From positions 32,444,771 to 32,508,770 of the forward strand of contig OY288257.1 in NCBI GenBank assembly GCA_958450325.1: DNA of 64,000 nucleotides. The letters are read 5' to 3'. The position numbers and the translations under genes were made by a program. The notes under the pieces were generated by a model, which saw nothing but the letters and a program-made list of their open reading frames with translations, was not told the DNA's origin and did no database searches. Positions within the stretch are counted from its first letter, which is position 1; each line of letters begins with the position of its first letter. Shown piece by piece: positions 43,355-56,641 of this stretch. This DNA comes from Agrostemma githago (Eukaryota; Streptophyta; Magnoliopsida; Caryophyllales; Caryophyllaceae).

Positions 43355-46300
43355 ACTCCCCCACACTTAACCCTTACTCGCCCTCGAGTAAGCACATACT
43401 ATCTACTAAACTATCCGAGTGGGTATTAGCGCACCCTACGCCCCTTCAACTCACGCGAGTGCACTTAGAGGAAAAGTGCACTCCGCAAGGCAAGTCGGGT
43501 CTTGTGACAAAACTGTGGATGCAACCGGACACCAAACACACAAACAAACAAACAAACACACAAACAAACAAATAATCGGTTGCATCCAAAAGAAACAAAT
43601 ACCGCTTCCCTCAACAAAGCGGTGAAAAGACACCGGATTAGGACTCAAGGGAAGTGACAACATTCCCAAGCTAATCATATAAATCGAGATGAACTAAACC
43701 CTAATAGTATGACGATAAAGCAACAAAAACGTTGGTAACTTACCTAGGTCCTCCTAACTTTCAAAAAACGTACTACGGGACGATCGGCGGAGTGGAAAAG
43801 GATGAACCACGGTGTTAGTCGACACTGTAGGTAAGTGAAGACCCGCCCCCTTTAGCGTGAGCCAAGAGGGTCGTCCCATGTCTAAAACCGCCTAACTAGT
43901 CCAAGTAAAAAGGTGGAAATATGAAAAATGAGGGAAGACCGACTCTTGCCGCTATCATCCTTCCTAGGGACTCGGTCCTTTGGTAGGCTCTTCACGCCAA
44001 AAGTCGGAAAAAGGCTTATTTTGAGAAGTAGGGGTTATTTTTGTGAATCGGATTTTCTTTTGGCATTTTCTCTTTTCTTTTGCATTTTTGCTTTGTTTTG
44101 CCATGCCATTCTTTTTCTTCTTTTCTATTTTCTTTTTGGCTTTTGTGCCTTTTCTTTTTCTTCATTCTTTTCTTTCTTTCATTTTCTTTCTTTTTCTTTT
44201 CTTTGCCCTTTTGGCTTGATTTGGCTTTTTGGCATTTCTTTGTATGACAAGAAAGGGAGAATTCAACAAATTGCAACTTATTGTGTGGATATGTGTGGGA
44301 GGTAGGTAAATGGGTAAGTCGGGGATCGCGATCCCTCTTCAACCCCACAAAAAAGGGGAGAACTTAGACTAGTCGAGCAATCCTAAACATGGTCACCTAA
44401 GGGACGAGACTCGGTAACCAAGGCCTTTTCACACCGTGGGTGGTCATAATGGTCAAAATGCAAATCCCGTAGTAAATCCCTAGTAAGCTAGGTGGACTCA
44501 AGGTAAAGGACCAATGATATCATTGATTTGGGGTCATTCTACTAGACTAAAGTCCAAGACTCGATTTATACAACTAGGAAGGGAAAGTAAACACTTGCAC
44601 ACTAGCCTCTAAACCGGGTTTTCGAAAACTATTTACACACATGACACACAACAAAACACAAAACAAAGACACAACGAAAATGAAAGAAAAAGAGCCAAAA
44701 CAAAACAAAACAAGGAGAAACAACACATAAACAAAACAAACACTAACCCGATCTTCAAACAAGTCTCCAAATCCACCACAATCTTTACAAAGCTCCTCCC
44801 GAGCACACATCATCACAAATCTCCTCCAAACTCACAGGAAGCAAAGAGGGAAAAAGCGATGAAGAGATGTTACCAGAAGTCTTGAAAGCTCACCAAAGCT
44901 AACGGCGATTAGGCAACCTATAAGGAAAAAAGGGGGGCAAAACACGCACATAAAAACAAAAATACGACATAACGACGCAAAAAGGAAAAGACACAAAAGA
45001 AAATATTTTTCATTTTTGTGAAAATTTTTCAAATTTTTAGGTTTTTTTGAATAATTTTTCGAAAAACTAAGAAAATAAAACTAACGACGATAGAATATCG
45101 CTCCCCTACACTTAAACCGAGCCATGTCCTCATGCTCGATTGTAGTGTGCGGAGAGACAAAAGAAAAAGAAAGAAACTACGAAAATAAAGCTAAAAATCA
45201 AAAATAAAGTGAAGAAAAGGGTAGAAAGTGTCCGGCCGGGGTGTAGTCAAGTCACCATGGGCCGAGACAAGAAATGATATGGAAGGGGGAAGAAAAAAAA
45301 AAGAAGGAAATAAAAGGAAATGGGAGGGGAGGGCTAGGTGTAATCAAGTCACCTAGCCCGGATTCCGCCTAAATCCGACTAAATCCTCAAAAAGAAAGAG
45401 TGAAAAACTTGTAAAATTTGGATTTTGAAATGACCCTCGATGTAGTCACGTCATCGAGAGTCGGAAGCAACCATATACCAAGGCCTCGAAGGCCACCACG
45501 ACATCAAGACACAAAAGTGTACAAGGGGAAGGGAATAAACAAAGGAAAACAAGCAACAACAAAAACGGAAAAGAAAGGATAGTTGTCGTACCATAGGTTA
45601 GCAACTCACTCTCTCCATCGTCTCATAGATCAATATAGGCACTTGCTTGTCGTAATCATAGCTATTCCGCTTCAAACTTGATAGAACCGCATGGTTGAGG
45701 TAGTAATGGTGTGAGGGGGTTAGGATTCGATGTGAAACTCGGTGTGAAGGGAAGAGAAATGAGGTGAGGGTATGTAAATGAAGTGTAAGGGTCATATGAC
45801 ATGAGCAAGAACGGGTAGGGAGGTTGGGTGGGGGTATACAATGGTTGGGTGGGCCCAAATGTCGAAGAAGAGGCCAAAAGAGGAGAAAGGGGACCATCCC
45901 GGTCGGGATGGATGGTCCCGGTCAGGAAGACACACTCGTCCCGGACGGGAAGCCACCTTCCCGGTCGGGACGGCACTCCAGCAAGCTCCAATTTTTGCAC
46001 CTCCATCCCGATCGGGACGGCTCCTTCCCGGTCGTGATGGCATATCCTTCCCGGTCGGGAAGCTCCCTTCCCGCCCGGGATGGGTCTTCTTGACCTCCAA
46101 AATCCCGAAAGCTTCACCGATGCTTCAAAAACCGACTTCCATACTCACGACCCAAGCTCTATCAGTAACCATTCCTCTCTAGGAATCATCTTCACTTCAC
46201 ACCTATGACAATAAGCTCAAATACAACATCAAATTCCCTCCCTCACATCGCTCATCAACAATACAAATAAACAAGAATTCCACAAAGGCTAACAAATCCT

Positions 46301-46805
46301 AGAAACCAAACTATACAAACAAACATAAACACAAATACAAGCACAAAAGAAAAGGGAAAAGATATTTACACTAACTACTCTCACCAACAACGCCTCCATA
46401 GCCATCAAGAGCACGGAGTAGTAAGTCAAATGCTCTAGCAACATCTTCATTTAAGCTCACATGGCCGAGCCTAGCCACTCCTAAGAGCTTCCAAGTCGGA
46501 GGGAAGAAGCGATCATCTTCATTATGCTCGGGGTTATTGTGATCTTCCGGGTCTTCGGAACCAACATAGCTACGACTCTTATGACCATCCGGTAGGTATA
46601 GTGGTCTAGAGTCGTGCTCGGTGTCATGATGTGGGAGATCACACCCTAGGGGTGTCGCTTCTTCTACGGGGTCGAGAGTGGAACTCTTTTCCACCGCCCG
46701 ACAAGGATCCTCTTCACCAATCGTCTCACAAGACAAGGGACTAGACATCGAGTGCGGTAGAGGAGGAGAAGGCATCAAGTTTTCTTCATTGGAGGCTTTA
46801 GGATC
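43355..46805 (-). mobile_element. A': second copy of A internal region, truncated
   Basis: Starting at the PPT complement (43355-43370) it repeats the A internal region with about 98 percent identity by eye. It includes the purine-rich tract, the empty B target at about 44412, an internal PPT copy with one change (45101-45116), the small ORF end and the palindrome array. It ends abruptly at about 46805 within the gag-tail ORF. The rest of the ORF, PBS and an outer LTR are missing. Confidence 0.88.
46371..46778 (-). pseudogene. A' gag-tail protein, 5' truncated
   Basis: The last ~135 codons of the A protein are present, from MPSPPLPHSMSSPLS to the AFDLLLRALDG end. Homology stops at about 46805 (position 40691 of A), where element D sequence begins. 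There is no start of its own. Confidence 0.8.
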
Positions 46806-48208
46806 AATAGCAACAATACTGAACCTTCAACCTTGCAAGACTCGTATATGTCGGACTCTCACGGATCGCTCATCACACAAATGGGATGATATTGTGAGTT
46901 TATGTAAAAACGGAAAGACAAAGCACTCACCTAAACTGCGACCTACAAGAACATGCATGCAATCTAACATGAAATTAATCTCTACCAACCGTACATACGC
47001 ATTCTTATCGGCAAAAGACACGTGTCAAGGACTTACATATGGTATAAAGTGAGGTTAGTTGGATAAGAAGGGGTAAAACGATATGGATATGAGGAGGTAA
47101 AAGCCAAGCTAGTATTCCTTACACCCAACATAGGATTCATTCCGTTCTCACCAAACTCTCGTCGAAGAAATTAGGCATAGTAACAAGCGCCTTATAAAAA
47201 TCGCTTCTCACCAATAACTATGAAATTAGAGAGATCAATTCTTTTCTCATAGCAAAAACACATCCTTCTTCTAGTTTCACTTCATTTTTTTTCCTTTTCT
47301 TCTTCTTCTTTCCTTTCTCTTTTTTTTTCTTTCCATTCAATTTTTTTTCATTGATTTTTTTCTTTTCAATTCCCCTTTTTTTTTTCCAATCATCACAATA
47401 CCAAAATCAACCCGGAAAAAACAATTTCGTCCAACTAATCTACTAGCTTGACTAGGGTAGGCAATATATGGCATGTAGTTGAAAAACGGGTCAAACAGGT
47501 CAATTTGGCTATGTGAGGCTCATGGGAATTAATTAAAAGAAAGGATTTGCCTTTTTCGCACATGTCAAAACCACGAGTCAAAAACGTATAGGTACCAAGA
47601 GACGAATGTCATGCTTATGCAGTTTGATATTACATGTCTCAAAAGGAGTACTACTCTCAACCTAATGGAAACTGATCATGGATGTCATCAGTTTTAGGCT
47701 CTAATTCCTTACAAATCTGAGTAGTTTGCCAACAATAAGTCAAGTTCATTTGTTCAGTAATGTTAACCAAAGATGCAAGAATGCCGCATGTAATTATATT
47801 CAAAAATTTTAACGACGCACTAGCATAAGCAACTAATGAAGACATAAAAGCATTATCATCATCGCTACATAACATTCCGACTCAACTAAGACTCGACTAA
47901 ATGCAAAAACCTATTTTTGTGATTTTTTGATTTTTTAAAATGCATGCGAAAATGCAAGAAATATGCAGATGGATGAAAACAGACAGAAGCATACCCTCCC
48001 CAAACCAAATCAGACAATGCCCTCATTGTGTACAACAAACAATAAGAGGCATAAAAAAATATGGGGAAAGATATGGAAGACGATGAAAGTGTGAAAGGAA
48101 AAAAAAAAGACTACTTACAAGATACATATAAAGGAGACATCCCCAAACCGCATCGAAGCATCCTCTTCATAGTCGGAATTGTCGATGTCTCCGTTGCAAA
48201 AACGGTAC

Positions 48209-50083
48209 CTACACACAAAAAAACAACAAAACAAAAAAAAACACAAGAGCAGCAAAGAAAATATATAAAACACATCTTAGTAACCTATGTGAATCACCTA
48301 AAAAATAGGTCAAGGATCGCATTAGCTTGTTAAACAAGCTAGACCAATCAGCAGCAAAGTGGTCATAAGAAATCAATATTAACAAGCATGACCAATAATA
48401 AGTATGATAAGTAAGAAGAGTAGTGAGCAGTTTATGAGAAAAGACATAAATACCAAATATCTCAAAATTATCCCAAGTCTTATCATTTGACTCAAATTGC
48501 ACATGAGGAGAGTCAAATAACTCAGAACTACTCAAAGCATCAAACTTATATTTTTCACCTTCTTCGGAAAAGTTGTTATGATCGTCATCTTCAATGTTCT
48601 TAAGCAAGCAACCATCAAACGAGAAACCAAGAGCCAAAACAATCTCTTCTAAAAGAGTCTCACAATCCTCATCCATAATCATAGGTTCAAGCAAAGGTGT
48701 AAAGGAATCTAGATCAAAATAATCAATGGGTGAAGGAGATTCATCTTCAAAATAAGGGGAAGACTCAAATTTCTCTAAAATAGGTTTCTCAAAGAAACCA
48801 GATTCGCAATCCCAAGTATCCTCAATAATGAAACTCTCTTCACTCAAAGTATCCTTCAAAAGTGTACTCTTTTCCTGACTCTCGTCCGTTTGATCTTTTC
48901 TTTCACGATCACGGGCTTCTCCTTTGTTCAACTCTCTTTCCAAAATCTCAAAATTGACATCAAATGACACACTCTCAAATTCAGATGAACCAAAATCCTC
49001 AATGTTATCCTCACAAGGAATATTATTCAAAGCATCAAAACACGCGTTTTCCTCAAATATAAAACTTTCCATCTCACAATCATTGTTTGCCACAATAACA
49101 TTCACAAAATGAGAAGAAGATTTGACTAAAGGGTGTGTAAGTTGCTCCGAAGGGGAATAAGATGGTTCACATGTATCTAAGATGTGCAAATCATCATCCT
49201 GCATCAAATTAGCAATCAAAGGAGTTGGGGGAACAAGGTGAGATTGAACACTATACTCATCATCATCTTCATCAATAATGTTCACAAAGTGTAGGGGAGA
49301 TGGAATATCATGCATAACATTCACACTGTCAAGGGGAGAAGAAACATGACATACATGAGCATCAGACACTTTACCAAGCGAGTAAGAATCAATCCCTTCA
49401 CTCAACAAAGAAGAAACATGTGGCGTATCTGTAGGTTGTGGTCCTCTCCCAAATTCCCAATGCTCATGCCCACTAGCTATTATTTCAATCAAAACATGAG
49501 CTTCTTCCGCTTCCAAATCATAAAATTTCCAGTTACATGCAACAAGTAACAAATCTCTATGATAAGGAAGCAAGTTGTCAAAGAAGGTTAATGTAGTAAG
49601 CCAAAGTGGAATGCCATGATGGGGACATGCTCTCAATAAGCTATTAAACCTACTCCACGAATCACTCAAACTCTCAGACTCACCCTGTTTAAAGTTAAGA
49701 ATGTCTTGTCTTAACTTGGCGGTTTTAGCAGGAGGAAAGTAATTTCAAAGGAAGGCTGGTGCTAGTGGTTCCCAAGAGGTGAAGGTGTTAGGAGGGTGTA
49801 AACGTAACCATTTCCGAGCTTTGCCTTTAACGAAAAAGGGAAAAAGCATGAGAAATATCGTATCGATGGGCAAATCACCCCTCCTCACCAAACTAAAATA
49901 GTCTACAAAATTCTTAAGAAGTTCATACACATCCTCAATCTCAAGCCCATGAAACGCATTCTGCTCCACTAAATCAATATATCCCGGGTCAACATAGAAA
50001 TCTAGACCCTCTAAATTCCCAATGTTGATAGGTGAAGCAAACAACTCTGGTTTTGGTGTATTATGGTCGGCTAAAGTAGGCAT
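48209..50083 (-). pseudogene. D gag
   Basis: ATG at 50083 opens a gag with NAFHGLEIEDVYELLKNFVD and GKARKWLRLHPPNTFTSWE (capsid type). One in-frame TGA at 49745-49747 interrupts it. The same frame resumes with ESLSDSWSRFNSLLRACPHH and LTTLTFFDNLLPYHRD. The long remainder is acidic and Ser-rich with no zinc knuckle or protease. The last ~25 codons (FFAALVFFFVLLFF) come from a T-rich run ending in TGTGTAG, which looks like an intron end rather than a membrane anchor. Total about 624 codons. Confidence 0.75.
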
Positions 50084-50221
50084 GGTGAGAAAATCAAAGA
50101 TATAAAAAAAACTAAGACAGGGAGAAGAAGAAAGAAATAAAATTAAAAAATAAAATCTAGAAATAAATAAAATAAAATAAAAGTAAAATTAAAAAATTAA
50201 AAAAAAAATATAATAAAATAA

Positions 50222-51717
50222 AATAGTCGTATACCTATAAAAAATAACCAACTACGGTCTAACTAAAAATATAGCTAGGGAAGTCGGGATCGAATTCACA
50301 GGGAGACAAATAAATTCTACTCGTAATTAGAGTCTATCTACATAACAAATAAGGGGTTTTTAATTGTGTTTATCTAAACTAAAGTAGTGAAGGAAAGAGA
50401 ATAAAATGGGAAGAAATAACTAAAATAAAATAAGATGAATTTAAGATGAATAAATATAGGGAGAGAAAACTAGAATTGTCGGTTCACTACGAATCTCATA
50501 TGGTCACGGTCTAAATCACAGGTCTGTCGCAGATATTAGTCTAAGGGGTATTGAAAAGGTCCTTCTGGTCTGCTATTCACCCTAGCATGCGTCTAAAGGC
50601 TTCCGATCTTATTAGGGCAAACTAATGTGTTGTAGCAGGTCTAACTTTTACCAGGCTTCCGATCTTAGGTTCAAGTTTACCGAATTATATTCAATTAATC
50701 AATCATGCGCATTAACTGACTAATCGCGATTATATGCTACAATTGACAACTCAGACACAATACCATTAACAGATCTATAAATTATTTAATGACCACATTC
50801 AATTCGCAGATCCCCTAAATCCTAGCGAGGGAAATTAGCTACTCATAATTAAATTAAGAACAACAAAATTAATAAAAGAATTTACTAGATTAAACATGAC
50901 GAATAATAATAATTTTATGACAAACATAAAACAACGATTAAGAACAATTAAATATGAAGAAGAAGAACAATCAGGAACGAAGAAGAAGGAAGGAAGATTA
51001 GATAAAATTACCAAAAGGAATGAAGGCGATTCGAATCTTGAAGTCTTACAATAACCGAGTTTTGGGAAGAAATTAAACTAAAAGTAATCTTAAGAGAATA
51101 AGGAAAAGAGATAAAAGTTTAAGGAGTAAAAGTATGGAGAAGTCTAAGGAAAAGTCTAAAGAGAAGAAGTAGTATTAAAATCTAGTCTAATTGTTTCTTA
51201 AATACTAAGTTAAAACAAAAGCCCAAAAGTCTATTAACACTAAACATCAAATTAGGAAAGTCTCGGGCATCGTCTAGTCTTGAGAATAGTCGGTCGACTA
51301 TAGTGGATAGTCGTTCGACTATCTGGACCCGTTCTCAGCACTGCGCGCTCAACTTCAAACGCTTGCCATTTATTCGTTAATTCTTCAAATCGGGCGTGTA
51401 ATATACCGTTGGAAAGCTAAGAGAATGAGCTTTCCAACGCAACTGGAATCAGCTCAATTGGAGTTGTAGAACTCAATATATTCATGTTTTAATTTGATCC
51501 GTTTGAGAACGATCATTCTTCTTTCTTATTTCGCATAAGATTTCATCTTTAAGCACGAGTTTTGCCTTGTTTATGCGTCCACGGGTTCAAACCTGCATAA
51601 GATGCAACATGACAACAAATTATCAAATTCGGGGGAAAATAGTAGACAATGCTACTCGATATGCATGGAAATACGTGCGTAAAAGACGAAATAATCATAT
51701 ATAAATAGCACGCATCA
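50222..51717 (-). repeat. D 5' LTR (left edge uncertain)
   Basis: On the minus strand it starts TGATGCGTGCTATTTATA at 51717. The U5-type block GTCGGGATCGAATTCACAGG is at about 50283. Two palindromes, ATAGTCGGTCGACTAT (about 51286-51301) and GATAGTCGTTCGACTATC (about 51306-51323), precede a weak TATTTAAG (about 51200). No clear PBS marks the left end; the nearby DNA is A-rich. Confidence 0.6.
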
Positions 51718-52246
51718 ATATGGCGATAATTGCACTCTAGACTCGTAAATCGATGGAAAAACGGGTCTAAATGGGAGGAAAAATGGTCTAAATTTAGCAC
51801 ACAACATATATACAGCTGTTTCGAGGTTGGATTCGAGCACAAAGGCGCGACGCCTCGTGCGACTCGATTCTGAGGCGCAGCACCTCGTGCGAATTGATTC
51901 TGAGGCGCGACACCTGTTGCGGCTGAGTTTTCGAGGTCGAGATTTGAAAAACTTTCCAAAATGTAGAGATGCGTAATCTCAAGATATTTTGGTCGCGTGA
52001 CTTGCTTCCTAAGGCATCTAGACGCGCACATGGACTTGCCTTGGGTTCGTTTTGGGTTTCAAGGTTCGACTTGAGGCGATCGGCACGACTCGACTAAGAC
52101 CGTCTAAATGTTGAATTAATTTGTTCAAGTAATTATTTGATCCATTTACCGAAACATCGTAAAATCTTGTCGTGTTGCAGTCTGATCATCATCGGGTGTT
52201 TGTCGGACGCTCCAGTAGCCACTAGATATAATTCTGGGTATCTACA
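51718..52246 (-). mobile_element. Tat-like LTR fragment (F), middle unit
   Basis: Second copy of F. It begins ATATGGCGATAATTGC right after the D LTR, nearly the same base at which the Athila LTR joins F in the other units. A deletion of about 90 bp near 52072 is private to this copy. Direct repeats are at about 51843-51930. Confidence 0.65.
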
Positions 52247-53288
52247 CTAATCATAATCCCCTAAAATTTAGTAATAAATTAATTCCCAAAAAATACTTTA
52301 CTAATCGCTAAATCTGAAAAGTTCCATGTAATATTTTCAAATATAGGTGTGATAATTAATAAGTCTAATAAAAATAGTAATGTCGAATATGATATAAATT
52401 TTTTTTTAAAAAAATCCAACCTAGAATAGGTAAAAAGTAAGACATCCAATATTATATCTTATACTCTCTCTGATTTTTACTTATTCTCCCATTTGTGAAT
52501 AAATGTGAGTTTTTTTTTTGGTGAATTTGAGGATTAGTTGGTAAAGTTCGTTGTCAAAAAGAAGAATGAGTAGTTTGGATTATTGGATGGTTCATTTATG
52601 GTAAGTGTTACCATTCGATTGGATGAGAGTATTAAGAAATATGGTAACACAACACATCAAACATTTTATAAGATTCATTTTTCAATACATCAATCCGCTC
52701 AAGTGCCTAAGCACAAAGCTACAACTATCCTAGAGTATCAACTCTCAATCCACCTCTTATCTTTGTTGTTGGGGGACCCTTTTATATGATGCTTCACCCT
52801 TACCCTTACGTCACTTTGGATTATACTTGCACACTTTTCAGGTCTGATCATCCTGCTCTCATGTCTGCTCTTAATCCTTCGGCTCTAAATATGATATACA
52901 GCTAGCAGCATTAATAATGCTATTCAGTATTCCAATTTTAAGTTTAGCATACTTCCTAGACAGTCTCCAATGCTGCAAGTTTACCAGGGGTATGCTAATA
53001 CCAGTCCATTGTTGGATGACCAACATAACCTTCCTGCTATAATAACAATCAAAGAACAAGTATTGTGTTGTTTTTGGGGTCTGATCATATATGCAGTAGT
53101 TCTCATTTGCTGCAATGCCCCATCTGAATAACTTATCTTTGTGTTAAGGCCCTTGTGCTGATGCATCCATCCTATACAACCATGTTTAGAGATAGTCTAC
53201 TTGGTCCATATGCAATGATGTCAGTACACTTCTGGCTGAGAATGGGAGAGCATTTTTTTAAATTCATAACGGGCCTGAGCCACACTCA
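52247..53288 (+). other. Anonymous gene-like stretch, middle unit
   Basis: Copy of 1563-2606. The two open segments, with LDYTCTLFRS and PRQSPMLQVYQGYANTSPLL, are preserved with few changes. No protein family is recognised. Confidence 0.35.
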
Positions 53289-53832
53289 TGTTGAGAATTG
53301 GATCCTAAACTAATATAATCACATGTGAGTAACATACCACATTGATAAAGAAGGAAAAATGTTGTACTTTATAAGTAATGAGTTACTCCCTCTATTGCCA
53401 ATTAGTTTTAGAGTGCGTGGAACCCTCTTGTCTTGTGAAATGAACTATTTCCGACTCTCGTGTATGGCCCAGACCCCTTATGGATTTAACATAGTATCAG
53501 AGCCTCTTTCTTGAGGACACAAAAATTGCTTCCGCTTTCTTGCCAGCGAGCGAAAATTTATGGAACTCATCGGTGGGATATAAAAAAACCTTTTTATGCA
53601 TAGTAGTAAAAAAATGAAATAAACCTTATATCCCCTTTGAATTTGCATTCCACAACACCTTATTTTCCCGCAGATGTGAAGTTGATGGTTTTAGGCGTTT
53701 CTGAATTAGCTATGAGTTTGATTAGAGTTCTCAAGCAATTAAAATTGACGGATAATTTGTCGTTTTAAAATTGTCATGTCCGAAAAACTTTGCATTCTTG
53801 ATAATTATTCTGAACGAGTTCGAAAAACTTAG
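53289..53832 (+). mobile_element. Copia LTR, PBS and leader, middle unit
   Basis: Copy of 2607-3150. LTR 53289-53491 ends TTTAACA, followed by TAGTATCAGAGCC; the leader remnant runs to 53832. Confidence 0.6.
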
Positions 53833-54059
53833 TGTTGACACAAATGAGAGGTAGAAGATGAGAGGTTTGAGATGAATTGTGTGTCTTGTTATTAACAGGC
53901 TCTTGGTTTATGTACAAAATACAATAGCTAGAAAACTGGAAAACCTAGCTGTTAGTTCCTAGTTTAGACGACTCAAATGTAGGAACAACATATTTACACA
54001 ATATGTTAGTTATTTGGTCAAAGATTGTAACCAAATAATACTCTAAATAATATACTAAC
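53833..54059 (-). mobile_element. Copia G 3' LTR, middle unit
   Basis: Copy of 3151-3376 with the same TTTGTGTCAACA end and the same loss of the terminal TG. The PPT complement follows with a slightly longer, altered C run. Confidence 0.7.
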
Positions 54060-55160
54060 CCACCCCCCCTCTCAAGTGGGAGCATGGAGGTTCGAAATGG
54101 CCAACATTTCCAGAATAGTATGAAATTGAGTTGGTGCAAGAGCCTTGGTGAGAATATCAGCGAGCTGACATTTGGTAATGATATACAACGGATCGAGAGT
54201 GCCCTTGAGAATTTCGTCACGAACAAAATGATAATTAATTTTAGTATGCTTCGTACGTTCATGGAAGACAGGATTATTGGCGATGTGCAACGCAGCTTGG
54301 CTATCACAATGCAGCGGAACAGGTTTCGAATGGTCAATCCCAAGCTGCGAAGGAGCCTTTTGAGCCACAGAATTTCACAAGTAGCAGATGCCATAGCACG
54401 ATACTCGGATTCTGCTGAAGATAAAGACACGGTTTCTTTCTGTTTTGTCTTCCAAGAAATCGGAGACCCACCAAGAAAAATATAATAAGCGGTCAGCGAT
54501 CGGCGAGTGGTAGTACTGCCAGCCCACTCAGCATCACAGTAAGCGTCCAATTCCAAAGACGCTTTAGCACGTAAAAGAATACCTTGTCCTGGTTGTCCTT
54601 TTAAGTACCGAAGTACACGAAGAGCAGCATCCCAGTGACTTTGAGAGGGCGCTTTCATAAACCGAGAAATAAGATGAAAAACATAGCTAATCTCGGGTCG
54701 AGTGAGAGTAAGATAAATAAGCTTGCCCACTAGTCGACGGTATTGCGTAGGATCAGAAAACAACGGTGTCAATGAGGACTCCAAATTATACCTCTCGTCC
54801 ATAGGAACAGTGGCCGGTTTTGACCCGAGAAGACCCGTCTCACTTTGCAAATCAAGAGTATACTTACGTTGACACAGAAAGTACCAGTCGAATTACGTGC
54901 TACCTCAAGACCCAAAAAATATTTGAGCTTACCCCAATCCTTCATGCGAAAACATTTATTCAAATAAGCCTTAAACTTATTAATGGCTTCACCATCATTT
55001 CCAGCAATGACCGAATCATCGACATAGACGAGAATGTTAATAACAATATCACCTTTTCGATAGATAAACAAAGAATGATCAGACGGACTGTAGGAAAAAC
55101 CATAGGAACATGAGGCCCGAGCAAGTTTAGCATACCAACAACGAGGCGCTTGACGAAGAC
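54060..55160 (-). pseudogene. Ty1/copia pol remnant, middle unit
   Basis: Copy of 3377-4471. RT (55071-54769) has ILVYVDDSVIAG, with the catalytic YVDD kept. RNase H (54850-53945 frame) has LELDAYCDAEWAG and SSAESEYRA. A frame change precedes LHCDSQAALHIANNP and ADILTKALAP (54368-54072). A 2-nt loss near 54880 breaks RT in this copy only, so decay went on after duplication. Confidence 0.85.
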
Positions 55161-56641
55161 TGATAAGTGTAGTTTGTAGTGCCTAATTTGTTGTGTTTTG
55201 GTCCCGTTTTCCTTGTGGAATCGTTCCTTGGGAGCGGTTTATGGATTACTTATGCTTCCTTTAGTTCGTTTTAGGTTCCCGAGACCATTCATGAAGAATT
55301 GGAACAATTCCGACTCGTTTCATACACTTTTGGAGCCAACGAAGAGAAGGAACAATCACTCGATGCCTTGAATTCGATCCCGAGACCTTGGGACCCATTC
55401 CCGAGCCCCTTAGACTCGATCCCGAGCAACGAGAGTCGGTGAGAAGCCCATGAGAAGCAAGGAGGGACCTTTATGATCATATTGGAGGCCCACAAGACTC
55501 TTCCGGGCGGGAAGAGTAGCCTTCCCGGTCGGGAAGGAGTGCATGAATGAAGAGGCTACTGACCTGGCCGTCCCGACCGGAAAGAACCCTTCCCGACCGG
55601 GAAGAGCAATAACACAGCCTAGTGTTATTGATAACACAGCCCGGTGTTATGCTTGATCCCGACCGGGAAGATAGCTTCCCGACCGGGAAGGATGGCCCAT
55701 TCCGACCGGGACCATTCCTTCCCGACCGGGAAGAAGTGGTGTAGCCCGCAATTGCTTCTTTCCTTCTCCTTATTCATTGAAACCCTATATATACCCCCCT
55801 CTTGTAATCTTATGTTATGTTCTTCATTACCCATTAAACCCTAGACTACTTTAGGTTAGATTAGCCTAGATTAGAGTAGATTAGTCTTTAGTTAATCGTT
55901 AATCTTAGTTTAATCCTTGTATTAAGGGAATTCTTCAAGATTCAACCAAGATTGACAACCTTGGGAGATTGTTTTGGGTTTTTCTCATTAATGCAAGTAT
56001 GAATCTTTTCTCCTCTTGTTAGTTGGTATAATCTTCTTATTCTCTTTACTCGTAATCCTTGTTTAATCTTTCAAGTTTCAATCTTTGATTTTTGTTCATT
56101 GTTCTTGTTATTCCATTATGAATGTTTTGTTGTTTGTGTTGATTTCTTTTGTTATGGTTAGGATTAGTTTAATTATGTTTGAGTAGACTTGTAGTGGGGT
56201 TAGTATGGGGATTAAGTGTTGATTTTGGGTGATTAGGGTTTGATTGTGGGTAAAGGTGGATTCTTTGTTACTAGTCACATATTAAGAGCACCATGTGTTT
56301 GTTGAATTGCTTGTTAGAGTAGTAGTTGTAAATACTCCTCTTACTTGTCTTCCTCTTCTCATTGTGTGAATGATTTTTTGTTGAATCCTTGTGTATTGGG
56401 TGACAACTTGCATAAGTATTCGGGTTTATCTTTGACACGAGAGTGCGGACATTGGTCTACGTAGCGAGAGCCCGGACCGACCTTAGTAACTAGATGAAAC
56501 CTATACCCTCGATCTCCCAACTATCCTACTACACTTATGAACCCGACCTAACCTTACCCTTTCCTTATTTGATTTCTTCGTTACCTTAGTTGTAGTCATA
56601 GATTCATCCCCTTCTTATTGCCTTAGTCTTATTGCCATATT
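55161..56641 (+). mobile_element. Truncated plus-strand LTR (H), middle unit
   Basis: Copy of 4472-5934, from TGATAAGTGTAG to the same break into Athila RNase H at about 56641. The palindrome array is 55501-55733; one more palindrome unit than at 4811-5026 seems present near 55670. TATATATA is at 55786-55793. Confidence 0.75.

Larger units (their letters stand above)
46806..51717 (-). mobile_element. Element D: gag-only LTR element, 3' truncated
   Basis: Reading leftward: LTR (about 50222-51717), A/T-rich leader, gag (50083-48209), then a non-coding 3' region, cut at 46806. In the 3' region the minus strand has GAGGGCATTGTCTGATTT followed by TTTGGGGAGGG at about 48030-47995. This parallels GAGGACATGGCTCGATTT and the internal PPT of E. 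A purine-rich sense tract (about 47400-47280) also parallels E and A. No RT, protease or integrase is seen. Probably another non-autonomous Athila-related family. The stretch 46806-48208 holds no supported gene. Confidence 0.7.

Noticed and set aside
48209..48290. Membrane-anchor-like hydrophobic end of D gag (FFAALVFFFVLLFF)
   Set aside because: It is encoded by a T-rich run that ends in TGTGTAG|GTACC, which looks like an intron 3' end. Low-complexity translation explains it better than a real transmembrane helix.
50271..50305. tRNA-like gene from GGGATCGAATTC
   Set aside because: There is no A box, cloverleaf or CCA context; it is the conserved LTR U5 block.
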